Source: Myxococcales bacterium
GTDB lineage: Bacteria > Myxococcota_A > Bradymonadia > UBA7976 > UBA1532
DNA length: 64,000 nucleotides
Reading direction: 5' to 3'
NCBI GenBank assembly: GCA_020633555.1
Contig: JACKDL010000021.1
Coordinates: 1 to 64,000 of the forward strand
Below, piece by piece: positions 1 to 7,727 of the stretch; positions within the stretch are counted from its first letter, which is position 1, and each line of letters begins with the position of its first letter. Below the pieces are notes generated by a model. It was not told the origin of the DNA. It did not search any database and saw only the letters and a list, made by a program, of their open reading frames with translations. Position numbers and translations under genes: made by a program.

Positions 1-1
1 G

Positions 2-1516
2 GCGACCCTGCCCGCGGACGCGGATCTGAGCGTGCCGCACCGCGTGGCTCTGGGCGCCCGGCGCAACTTCGATGACGGCACCCGCGGCGGCGCCTCGGCG
101 TGGATGGACTTCGTGCCCGACGGCGGCGACGCCGTGCACATCAACCTCATCGACAACGACACCTGCACCAACTGCCACGTGGGCGGCTTCGACGGCCACG
201 GTGGCCGCTGGACCGAGCCCGGCTCGTGCCAGACCTGCCACACCCTGCAGACCACCGATCCCGAGTCGGGCAACACGGTGGCCTTCGGCGTCATGCTGCA
301 CAAGCTCCACGCCGGCGCGGGGCTGCCGAGCGTGCAGGCGGGCGAGCCCTACCAGATCATCGGCTACCGCAACACCGTCTACGACTTCAGCGACGTGCAC
401 CTGCCCCGCCCCGTGACCGACTGCAACGCCTGTCACGCGGGCGACGCGCCCGACGCCTGGCAGCAGGCCGAGTTCAACGCCTGCACGAGCTGCCACGATC
501 GCACCGCCTTCGCCCTGCCCGTGCCCGAGGGCGAGGGCTGGGCGCTGCACTCGGCGGGCCCCCAGGGCCCCAACAGCTGCGGCAACTGCCACGGCCCGGT
601 GGGCGGCCCCATCAGCGTCACCAGCGCCCACCAGCCGCCCGAGGCGGCCCTGGACCTGGTGGGGCTGAACATCACGCTGCTCGAGGCCACCAACGTGGCA
701 CCGGGGCAGAACCCCACGGTGTACCTCACCGTCACCAACGACGCGGGCGCGGCGATTGATCCCGCCAGCCTGGACTTCCTCGAGATCGTCCTGGCGGGCC
801 CCACCAGCGGCTACGACTGGAGCGTCTCGATGCGCAACGTGCACCAGGCCGTCGTAGTGGACGGCGACCGCCTGCGGGTGGATCTGAACGTGGCCGTGCC
901 CGCGGACGCCACCGGCAGCATCGCCATCGGCGCCGCCGGCTACCGCTACCTGCCCTACGGGGCCGGCCGCGCCGACAGCATCGCCCGCGAGTACGGCGGC
1001 AACCCGGTGATCTACGCCGCCCTGGGCGGCGGCGATCCCGTCATGCCGCAGGCCAAGGTAACCCAGGACGCCTGCAACGCCTGCCACGGCGAGCTGAAGC
1101 TCCACGGCACCTTCCGGCGCGACGTGGAGTACTGCGTCACCTGCCACAACGACACGGCCACCGACGCTTCGGTGCGGCCCGAGGGCGCCGGCGATCCCGC
1201 CAGCATCGACTTCGGCCCCATGGTCCACCGGATCCACGCCGGCGCGCGCCTGAACGAGCCGGCGGTCATCTACGGCTTCGGCGGGTCCGAGCACAACTAC
1301 GGCGAGGTGCACTACCCCGGCGATCTGAGCGCCTGCAGCGCCTGCCACCAGAGCGGCGCCGACGTGCCCAGCACCAAGGGCTGCACCGGCTGCCACGACA
1401 GCAGCGCGGCGAAGGCCCACGCGGCCCTCGAGACCGCCCCCGACGGCACCGAGGCCTGCGGCGTCTGCCACAGCGCCGGCCGCGAGGCGGGCGTGGACAA
1501 GTTCCACACCTGGTGA
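2..1516 (+). CDS. Decaheme c-type cytochrome, OmcA/MtrC family (5' partial)
   Basis: The reading frame is open to the left window edge, so the signal peptide or lipobox and the true start lie outside. Ten CxxCH heme-binding motifs are visible (CTNCH, CQTCH, CNACH, CTSCH, CGNCH, CNACH, CVTCH, CSACH, CTGCH, CGVCH). They form two heme clusters of five, separated by a heme-free beta-rich stretch at about residues 190-345 counted from the first visible GTG. This split pentaheme / beta domain / pentaheme plan is that of OmcA/MtrC outer-surface cytochromes, which pass electrons to extracellular acceptors. A second member lies at 51175-53544. The stop is followed by a strong hairpin at 1528-1551, and the next gene is convergent. 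The family call is firm; the redox partner cannot be seen. Confidence 0.9.
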   Translation, partial: ATLPADADLSVPHRVALGARRNFDDGTRGGASAWMDFVPDGGDAVHINLIDNDTCTNCHVGGFDGHGGRWTEPGSCQTCHTLQTTDPESGNTVAFGVMLHKLHAGAGLPSVQAGEPYQIIGYRNTVYDFSDVHLPRPVTDCNACHAGDAPDAWQQAEFNACTSCHDRTAFALPVPEGEGWALHSAGPQGPNSCGNCHGPVGGPISVTSAHQPPEAALDLVGLNITLLEATNVAPGQNPTVYLTVTNDAGAAIDPASLDFLEIVLAGPTSGYDWSVSMRNVHQAVVVDGDRLRVDLNVAVPADATGSIAIGAAGYRYLPYGAGRADSIAREYGGNPVIYAALGGGDPVMPQAKVTQDACNACHGELKLHGTFRRDVEYCVTCHNDTATDASVRPEGAGDPASIDFGPMVHRIHAGARLNEPAVIYGFGGSEHNYGEVHYPGDLSACSACHQSGADVPSTKGCTGCHDSSAAKAHAALETAPDGTEACGVCHSAGREAGVDKFHTW

Positions 1517-1527
1517 AGGCCCACCCT

Positions 1528-1551
1528 GGGCGCGGTCAGCCGGCCGCGCCC
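1528..1551. terminator. Hairpin between convergent genes
   Basis: A perfect 8-bp stem GGGCGCGG/CCGCGCCC with an 8-nt loop starts 12 nt after the cytochrome stop and includes the stop codon of the convergent HAD phosphatase gene. It is probably a shared bidirectional terminator; there is no U-tract, as expected at this GC content. Confidence 0.5.
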
Positions 1552-2069
1552 ACCCACCGCTCCGCCCAGGCCCGCGCCGTCCAGTGCAGCCAAGGCTCCC
1601 GCCCCGGGATCGGCCGGCAATAGATGAAGCGCAGGCCCGCGTCCACCGCGCCGCCGTCGCTGATGAGGTTGTCGCCCACCATCGCCACGGCGCCCGGCTC
1701 CAGCATGTCCAGGCCCTGGCGGATCGCCGCCTGGAAGCCCGCGCGGGCTGGCTTCAGCGGCACCCCCGTGACCACCGGCACGCCCAGCGGCCGCAGCGCC
1801 TGCGGGTCGTCGGCGTTGGAATACACCGCCACCCGCAGGCCCCCATCCAGCAGCCGGCGCAGGGTCTCGTACACCTCGGGCGGGTACACCCGAGCCCGGT
1901 GAGGCACCAGGGTGCCGTCGGCGTCGAGCAGCACCCCGCGCACGCCGGCCGCGACCAGCGCCGCCGGATCCAGATCATGGATCCGGTCGATGGTGAACCA
2001 CACCTGGCGGCTGCGCGCCTGCGTGAGCAGGCGCAGCACCCGCTGGGTCATGGCCCCCGGCCGCCCCAT
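1536..2069 (-). CDS. HAD-superfamily phosphatase, YqeG/Gep4 type (candidate phosphatidylinositol-phosphate phosphatase)
   Basis: 177 aa. All four HAD motifs are present: DADGT (nucleophile D49, acid D51), S84 in VYSNADD, K106 in LKPARAGF, and GDN with downstream D (D133, D138). The spacing and small size without a cap match HAD subfamily IIIA, the YqeG group. Its mitochondrial relative Gep4 removes the phosphate from phosphatidylglycerol-phosphate. The gene ends a six-gene operon, 2 nt after the inositol-phosphate synthase stop. The ATG at 2069 is preceded by GGAGG at 10-nt spacing; an in-frame ATG at 2051 is the alternative. Given its neighbours I infer that it may dephosphorylate phosphatidylinositol phosphate to phosphatidylinositol. 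The family is clear; the substrate is inference. Confidence 0.8.
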   Translation of the reverse strand: MGRPGAMTQRVLRLLTQARSRQVWFTIDRIHDLDPAALVAAGVRGVLLDADGTLVPHRARVYPPEVYETLRRLLDGGLRVAVYSNADDPQALRPLGVPVVTGVPLKPARAGFQAAIRQGLDMLEPGAVAMVGDNLISDGGAVDAGLRFIYCRPIPGREPWLHWTARAWAERWVGAAG

Positions 2070-2071
2070 GC

Positions 2072-3343
2072 TCAGGCCACCTCCAGCCGCGCCGTGCTGC
2101 GGGCCATCGCCCCCAGCGCCGCGTAGAGCAGGTCCTGCTGCTGGAACAGATCGTGGACCGGGACCTCGCCGTCGGGGGTCAGCGGGCTCTTCCAGTAGAA
2201 GCTCAGCCAGCTCTGCACGTCGGCGTGCCCGCCGCGGGCCGCCAGATCGAGCATCAGCGCCAGGTCGAGCACGATGGGCGCCGCCAGGATCGAGTCCCGG
2301 CACAGGAAGTCCACCTTGAGCTGCATCGGGTAGTCCATCCACCCGAAGAAGTCGATGTTGTCCCAGCCCTCCTTGGCGTCGCCCCGGGGCGGGTAATAGT
2401 TGATCCGCACCTTGTGGTAGAGGTCGCCGTACAGCTCGGGGAAGACCTCGGGCTCCAGGGTGCTGTCCAGCACGCTCAGCTTGGTCATCTCCTTCGCCTT
2501 GAAGTTGTCGGGCTCGTCAAGCACCTCGCCGTCCCGGTTGCCCAGGATGTTCGTGCTGAACCAGCCGCGCAGGCCCAGGGCGCGGGCCTTGAACATCGGC
2601 GAGAGCACGGTCTTCACCAGGGTCTGGCCCGTCTTGAAGTCCTTGCCGGCGGTGGGCACGCCCTTGGCGCGGGCCAGGATCCGCAGCGCCGGGATGTCGG
2701 CCGCCAGGCTGGGCGTGCCGTTGGCGTAGGGCACGCCCTCCATGATGGCCGCGTAGGCGTAGAGCATGGCCGGCGAGATGCGGTGGTCGTCGGCGTCCAG
2801 CCCCGCCTCGAAGGCCTCGACGGTCTGATGCACGTCCGCCGGCTCCTGGTAGATCTCGGTGCTCGACGCGTTGATCAGCACACAGCGGCGCAGATCGTTG
2901 GCCGCCATGAAGCCCCGGATGTCGGCCCGCAGCGCCTGGGCCAGCTCGCGACGGGTCCCCTGCTTCACGTGGGTGCCGTTCAGGCGCTTCACATAGTCGG
3001 GGTCGAAGGCGCCCGGCATCGGGCGGATGCCTTTCAGCTCCGGCGCGATGGCGTCAATGTCCCGTGAGTTCAGCACCTTGGCGTGCTCGCAGGCGTCGAA
3101 GAGATCGCCCCCGAAGATGTCCCAGCCGCCGAACACCAGGCCCTCCAGGGCCGTGAGATCCACGGCCTCGTTAATCCGCGGCCGGTCACCCTGGCCCGGC
3201 ATGCGGCCGAACTGGCTGAGCGCCCCCACCGGGCGGCCGCGCCCCTTGCGCGCGGCGAGCACGCCGGCGATCACGGTGCTGGACACCGCCCCCATGCCCT
3301 GCAGCAGGACCCCCAGGCGGTCGTCAGCGCGTGCCATCCTCAT
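2072..3343 (-). CDS. ino1: Inositol-3-phosphate synthase (myo-inositol-1-phosphate synthase)
   Basis: 423 aa. Converts D-glucose 6-phosphate to 1D-myo-inositol 3-phosphate by internal NAD redox chemistry (EC 5.5.1.4). Visible family signatures are the N-terminal NAD-binding LLQGMGAVSSTV, the active-site segment GKDFKTGQTLVKT with catalytic lysines, WDNIDFFGW followed by PMQLKVDF, and RDSILAAPIVLDL. The length fits the short prokaryotic form. The ATG at 3343 has a GAGGAG site within the end of the upstream tolC-like gene, 3 nt away, so the two are co-transcribed. In this operon its product would feed the CDP-alcohol phosphatidyltransferase at 7728-9008. No inositol catabolism genes are nearby, so a biosynthetic role for lipid headgroups is the simplest reading. 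Confidence 0.95.
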   Translation of the reverse strand: MRMARADDRLGVLLQGMGAVSSTVIAGVLAARKGRGRPVGALSQFGRMPGQGDRPRINEAVDLTALEGLVFGGWDIFGGDLFDACEHAKVLNSRDIDAIAPELKGIRPMPGAFDPDYVKRLNGTHVKQGTRRELAQALRADIRGFMAANDLRRCVLINASSTEIYQEPADVHQTVEAFEAGLDADDHRISPAMLYAYAAIMEGVPYANGTPSLAADIPALRILARAKGVPTAGKDFKTGQTLVKTVLSPMFKARALGLRGWFSTNILGNRDGEVLDEPDNFKAKEMTKLSVLDSTLEPEVFPELYGDLYHKVRINYYPPRGDAKEGWDNIDFFGWMDYPMQLKVDFLCRDSILAAPIVLDLALMLDLAARGGHADVQSWLSFYWKSPLTPDGEVPVHDLFQQQDLLYAALGAMARSTARLEVA

Positions 3344-3346
3344 GTG

Positions 3347-4708
3347 TTACTCCTCGCTCAGGGTGCGGCTGCGGCCGGTGGCGCGCGCCAGCTCCGCGCG
3401 GGCGTCGTGGTAGCCGCGCAGGTGATCCATGTAGGTGCGCTTGGCCGACAGCCAGGCCACCAGGCCTTCGAGAATGTCCTTCGCGTCACCGGTGCCGCTC
3501 TGGTAGGCGGCGCTGGCGAAGGTCAGCCACCGGCGGGTGGCCTTCACACCACCCCGCGCGGTGCCCACCAGGGCGGCGTGGCGCACCAGATCCTGGTGGG
3601 CCCGGCGCACCTCCAGCGGGATCCCGGTGCGCGCGAAGGTGGCGATGCCCTCCACTTCGGCCGCCAGAGCCTCGGCGACCCGGGCGCGGGCGGCCGCCCG
3701 CAGCGGCTGGAGGTCCCACTGCACGCCGATGGCCACCCCACCGAAGACCCGGTTGAAGGGGTCCCAGACGTAGGGGTTGTCGGCGTCGTCGCGGGTGGGC
3801 GCCCAGTCCACGCTGAGCTGGCCCGCCAGGAAGAGCGCGGGCACGTTGGCCAGCCGCTCGGCCTCGGCCAGCGACAGCGCCGCCTCGCGGCCCTTGCTCA
3901 GCATCGTCCACTCGGGCCGCCCGCTCGCCGCCACCTGCAACACATCGGGCAGGCTCGGCGTCGCCTCGGGGGCGGGCAGCCGCGCCCAGGCCAGAGCCAG
4001 CGGGGCGTCGGCCGGCAGGCCCATGGTGTGTTTCAGCGCCTCCAGCGCCAACGCCTCGCCGTCCTGGGCGATGCGGCTCATCCGGCTCAGCTCGGCGTCT
4101 CCGTAGGCCAGGCGCCCCAGATCCACCTGGGTGATCCCCTGCCCCGCCTCGTACTGGGCCTGCGCCGTCTGCTGGGCCTCGTCCAGCAGCTTGCGGGCGA
4201 AGCCCAGCGCGGGCTGCAGGCTGCGGGCGTACACCACCAGGTGGTAGTAGCTGCGCACCTCACGGGCCAACATGCCCTCGGCCAGGCGCACCCGGGCCTC
4301 TTCCACCTTCACCCGAGCCTGGGCCGCCCGCTCGCCGGCCTCCACCCGCCCGAAGGTGTAGATGGGCAGGGACAGCAGGCTCTCCAGGTGCACGTACGGG
4401 CCCCAGTCCGACGGGCCGTACTTGTTGGTGTAGCCGCCCACGCCGCCCTCAACGGTGAACATGGGCGCCACGTAGGCCATGGCCTGCAGGCGGGGCCCGT
4501 AGTTGGCCGACACCTCGGCGAGCTGTGCGCGGAAGCCCTGCACCTTCGCCTCGGCCTCGGCGATCTGACCCGACCGCGCCAGCGCGATCTCCACGCACTC
4601 CGCGGGCGTGAGCGGGTGATCCAGCGCCGGCATGGCGGCTGCCCTCCCGGCCAGCGCCGTGGGCAGTAAGGCCATGATCCAAAAGGCGATCGGGCGAGCG
4701 TGTGTCAC
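3347..4708 (-). CDS. TolC-family outer membrane channel protein
   Basis: 453 aa with a Sec signal peptide (hydrophobic core followed by AGRAAAMP). The body is two long alpha-helical halves rich in Ala, Glu and Arg, typical of outer membrane efflux proteins; residues about 30-230 and 240-440 form the two repeats. TolC proteins form trimeric outer-membrane and periplasmic tunnels for tripartite exporters. The GTG start overlaps the stop of the upstream MlaC-like gene by 4 nt (GTGA), showing translational coupling. No membrane-fusion (HlyD) protein is in the operon, which is unusual for a TolC partner of a pump. The MlaC-like carrier may play the periplasmic role instead, but that is inference. 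Confidence 0.85.
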   Translation of the reverse strand: MTHARPIAFWIMALLPTALAGRAAAMPALDHPLTPAECVEIALARSGQIAEAEAKVQGFRAQLAEVSANYGPRLQAMAYVAPMFTVEGGVGGYTNKYGPSDWGPYVHLESLLSLPIYTFGRVEAGERAAQARVKVEEARVRLAEGMLAREVRSYYHLVVYARSLQPALGFARKLLDEAQQTAQAQYEAGQGITQVDLGRLAYGDAELSRMSRIAQDGEALALEALKHTMGLPADAPLALAWARLPAPEATPSLPDVLQVAASGRPEWTMLSKGREAALSLAEAERLANVPALFLAGQLSVDWAPTRDDADNPYVWDPFNRVFGGVAIGVQWDLQPLRAAARARVAEALAAEVEGIATFARTGIPLEVRRAHQDLVRHAALVGTARGGVKATRRWLTFASAAYQSGTGDAKDILEGLVAWLSAKRTYMDHLRGYHDARAELARATGRSRTLSEE

Positions 4709-5322
4709 TTCTGCGCCGCCTCGATCTTCGCCCGCCGCTCGGCCAGCACGGCCAACAGACCGGCGGCGCCCTTCTTGGCCAGGATCCGTCCGAACTGATT
4801 CTGGTAGTCCTTGGCCAGCGAGGCCCCGTCGAAGCTGGCGTCCACCAGCCGCAGGGGCTCGCCGGCCCAGTGGAGGGTGATCTCGGTCTCGATGTCCTCG
4901 TCGGCCAAGGTGGCGAACACGGTCACGTCCACCTGCGCGCCCGTGACCGCGGTCCGGGTGATGGCGTGCTCAGCCCGCTCGAAGAAGGCCCCGCTGTCGG
5001 GGTAGGCGATGCTGCGCAGCAGCCACCAGAAGTCGGCGTCAAAGCGGGCCCGCTGGGCCGGATCCAGCGCCTTCGCGTTGGGCCCCAGCGCCCCCTTGAG
5101 CAGCGCGTCGCGGTCGAAGAGCGCGTCGAGCGCCTTGAAGTGACCCTCGTTGGCCGCGCGCTGGGCGGGCGTGAGGGCCTTGCCCGCGGGCGCCCGCTCC
5201 ACCGCCTTGAAGGCCGCGATTAGCGCGGTCGTGCGGGCTTTGCCCGCGTCGGCCGTGGGCGCCGCCAGCGCGGGCACACCGGTGATCAGGATCAAGAGCA
5301 GGGGCACGAGTCGAGCGGTCAT
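4705..5322 (-). CDS. MlaC/HpnM-type periplasmic lipid-binding protein
   Basis: 205 aa. An N-terminal signal peptide (about 20 residues ending in ALAAP) precedes an all-alpha N-terminal part and the FDADFWWLLRSIAY region, then a beta-rich C-terminus with a C-terminal Lys-rich helix. This is the layout of the toluene-tolerance Ttg2D/MlaC family, which carry phospholipid through the periplasm; HpnM of hopanoid clusters belongs to the same family. The ATG overlaps the stop of the upstream MMPL gene (TGATG), so the pair is translationally coupled. HpnM/HpnN pairs have the same carrier plus RND-permease arrangement. Here the pair sits with inositol-phosphate and phospholipid headgroup enzymes rather than hopanoid genes. 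The family call is moderately strong; the cargo is inferred. Confidence 0.75.
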   Translation of the reverse strand: MTARLVPLLLILITGVPALAAPTADAGKARTTALIAAFKAVERAPAGKALTPAQRAANEGHFKALDALFDRDALLKGALGPNAKALDPAQRARFDADFWWLLRSIAYPDSGAFFERAEHAITRTAVTGAQVDVTVFATLADEDIETEITLHWAGEPLRLVDASFDGASLAKDYQNQFGRILAKKGAAGLLAVLAERRAKIEAAQK

Positions 5323-7724
5323 CACACAGCCTCCGGCGCCCGCTGAGGGGCGCCCGTCGGGTTCACAGCCAGCAGGGTGGCGAGGGCAGGCAGCACCCAC
5401 AGCGACACCAGCGCGTTCACGGCCAGGCCGATGAGCGCCAGCCGCCCCAGGCTCTCCAGCCCAGGGTGGTCGGCCACGGTCAGGGCGCCGAAGCCGAACG
5501 CGGTGGTGAGCAGCGCGCCCCCCACCGCCCGGCCCAGATCCACCAGGCCCGCGGGCTCGGCGTCGTCGCGCCCCAGGAAGTGGGCGGCGCCATCCACGGC
5601 AAGGCCCACGATCACCGGCACCATCACCAGGTTCAGATAGTTCAGGGGCAGGCCCGCCGCCGCCGCCACGCCCAGGGTGGCGGCCAGGGTCACCACGGCT
5701 GCGCCCAGGGCCAGGGCCGCGCGGCCCAGGTGGCCCAACAGCACCCACAGCGCCAGGAACACGGCCGCCGCGGTGAAGCCCAGCAGCCGCGGGCCTTCGG
5801 CGCGCACCATGGCCAGGATGTCGGCGAGCACCATCGCCTCGCCCGCCGCGGGCAGCCGGGGCCCGGTGGCGCGGGCGGCCCCACGCACGGCGGCGGCGAA
5901 GTCGCCCACCCGGGCGCCGTCGCTGAGCGAGATGGCGGGAAACACCAACACATAGCCGCCCCCGTCGGCGTCGCCGAACTGGCGGCGCACCGCGTCGGGC
6001 AGATCGGCCACGGTGAAGGGCTTGGCCTGGGCGGCGCGCAGCAGGCGCTCGCGCGCGTCGCGGTGGTCGGGATCGTCCAGCCACTGGGGCTTCACCCGCC
6101 GCACGATGCGCCCGATGCGCTCGATCACCGGCCGCTTCTGCGCCTGGTCCGCCGGCACCAGATCGGCCAGCGTCGCGGTCATGTCCACGGCGCCCGTGGG
6201 GTCGTCCGCGCGGGCGGCGGCCGCCACCGCGCGGGCCTGGGCGGCGTCGTCCGTGAGCACCACCGTGGGCGTCTGCGAGTAACCCAGCAGCCGGTTGGTG
6301 GCCTGGTCCAGGCGGAAGGACGGCAGGTTGGCGTCCTCCAGCGCGGCGAAGTCGTAGTCGAAGCGCACGCCCGATGCGGGCCACACCATCACCGCCAGCG
6401 CCACCGCCGCCGCCATCAGGCCCGCGACCGGGCGCCGGCTCAGGCGGCTCACCACCGGCGAGGCGTCCGCCGCGGTGGCCGGCTCGGGCTTCGGCGGGGG
6501 CAGCAGCACCACCAGCGCCGGCAGCACCAGCGCGTAGGCCAGCACCACGCAGGCCATGCCCGCCGCGGCCAGCCAGCCGAACTCATGGAAGGCCCGGAAG
6601 CCCGACAGCCCCACGCCGATGAACGCCGCGATGGTGGTGACGGCGGCCACCACCACCCCGCGGCCCGTCTCGGCGAAGGCGGCCTCGACGGCCGGCCCCG
6701 GCGCCAGGCCCGCCTGGACCCGCGCCCGCCAGCCGCTCAGCAGGTGGATGCCATGATCCACCCCCAGCCCCAGCAGGATGGCGCCGATGAACGCCGTGAG
6801 GATGTTGAGCGTGCCGAACACAGCGCCCGCCACGCCGAAGGTCCACCACAGCCCCACCAGCAGCGGCCCCACCACGAGCAGCAGCGCCCGCAGCCGGCGG
6901 AAGTGGGCCAGCAGGTACAGCAGGGTCAGGGCCAGCGCCAGGCTGGACGCCAGCGACAGATCCCCCTGGATGTGGGCCTTCTGATCGATCTTCTTCTGGT
7001 AGCGCCCCGTCAGCGCCGTGGTGACCCCGGCGGGCGGCGGCTGCGCGTCCAGCACGCCCTGTACGTCGCCGGTGACCCGCTGCGCGAAGGCCATGTCGGT
7101 GGCCCGCTGCGCCGGCCGGGCCAGCAGCACCAGCCGCTGGGCGTCCTCGTAGTAGCGGGTGGTCTGTCGCGCCAGCCAGCGCTGCTCGCCCGAGGTGTAT
7201 CGGGCGGTGACGTCCGACAGATCCAGGCTGGGCGGCGCGGCCTTCTCCAGGTCCAGATACATGGGGTTGTGGCGCCGCTTCTCGAAGGCCGCGCGCGCGG
7301 CGAGCCGGTCGGCCACCGTCCGCAGGTCCGGCAGGTCCAGGAAGTACAGCGCGTGGTCCTCGAACCACTGCACGGGGCGCTCCACGTCCACGAAGCGGAT
7401 GGAGTCCAGGGCCTCGATGGCCGGCGCGACCTGAGCCGCGTAGGCCCGTCGGGCGGCCACGTCGCCGCCCTCGACCACCACCACCACGTAGCCGATGGCC
7501 CCGGCGCGGGCCTCCAGCGCGTGCAGGTCCTGCACGCTCTCGAAGCGGTCCGGCAGCAACCGGGCCAGATCCGTGTCCAGGCGCAGCCGCTGGACACCCA
7601 GGCCGGCCAGGACGCTCAGCAGCGCCACCACGGCCAGGGCCCAGGCGGGGCGCTGGACGCCGAAGCGTGCCACGCGGGTGAGGCCCGCGCTCAGCGCGCG
7701 GGGCACCTGGGGGGCGTGCGCCAT
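5322..7724 (-). CDS. MMPL/RND-family lipid exporter (HpnN-like)
   Basis: 800 aa. It has a TM helix near residue 25, a large periplasmic loop (about 50-235), a block of about five TM helices (240-410), TM7 near 430, a second periplasmic loop (450-620), and a final five-TM block. The internal duplication marks an RND/MMPL transporter with two sterol-sensing-like domains. LGVDHGIHLLSGWRAR (first block) and GLAVDGAAHFLGRDD (second block) are the paired TM4/TM10 segments that carry proton-relay Asp residues. Such proteins include HpnN and MmpL3, which move lipids to the outer membrane. It starts 3 nt after the CDP-alcohol transferase stop and ends overlapping the MlaC-like gene. Lipid transport is likely from family and context. 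Confidence 0.88.
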   Translation of the reverse strand: MAHAPQVPRALSAGLTRVARFGVQRPAWALAVVALLSVLAGLGVQRLRLDTDLARLLPDRFESVQDLHALEARAGAIGYVVVVVEGGDVAARRAYAAQVAPAIEALDSIRFVDVERPVQWFEDHALYFLDLPDLRTVADRLAARAAFEKRRHNPMYLDLEKAAPPSLDLSDVTARYTSGEQRWLARQTTRYYEDAQRLVLLARPAQRATDMAFAQRVTGDVQGVLDAQPPPAGVTTALTGRYQKKIDQKAHIQGDLSLASSLALALTLLYLLAHFRRLRALLLVVGPLLVGLWWTFGVAGAVFGTLNILTAFIGAILLGLGVDHGIHLLSGWRARVQAGLAPGPAVEAAFAETGRGVVVAAVTTIAAFIGVGLSGFRAFHEFGWLAAAGMACVVLAYALVLPALVVLLPPPKPEPATAADASPVVSRLSRRPVAGLMAAAVALAVMVWPASGVRFDYDFAALEDANLPSFRLDQATNRLLGYSQTPTVVLTDDAAQARAVAAAARADDPTGAVDMTATLADLVPADQAQKRPVIERIGRIVRRVKPQWLDDPDHRDARERLLRAAQAKPFTVADLPDAVRRQFGDADGGGYVLVFPAISLSDGARVGDFAAAVRGAARATGPRLPAAGEAMVLADILAMVRAEGPRLLGFTAAAVFLALWVLLGHLGRAALALGAAVVTLAATLGVAAAAGLPLNYLNLVMVPVIVGLAVDGAAHFLGRDDAEPAGLVDLGRAVGGALLTTAFGFGALTVADHPGLESLGRLALIGLAVNALVSLWVLPALATLLAVNPTGAPQRAPEAV

Positions 7725-7727
7725 GGA

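Noticed and set aside
4705..7724. Hopanoid lipid export locus (HpnM/HpnN)
   Set aside because: No squalene-hopene cyclase or other hpn genes are in the operon or window; inositol and phospholipid headgroup enzymes are there instead.
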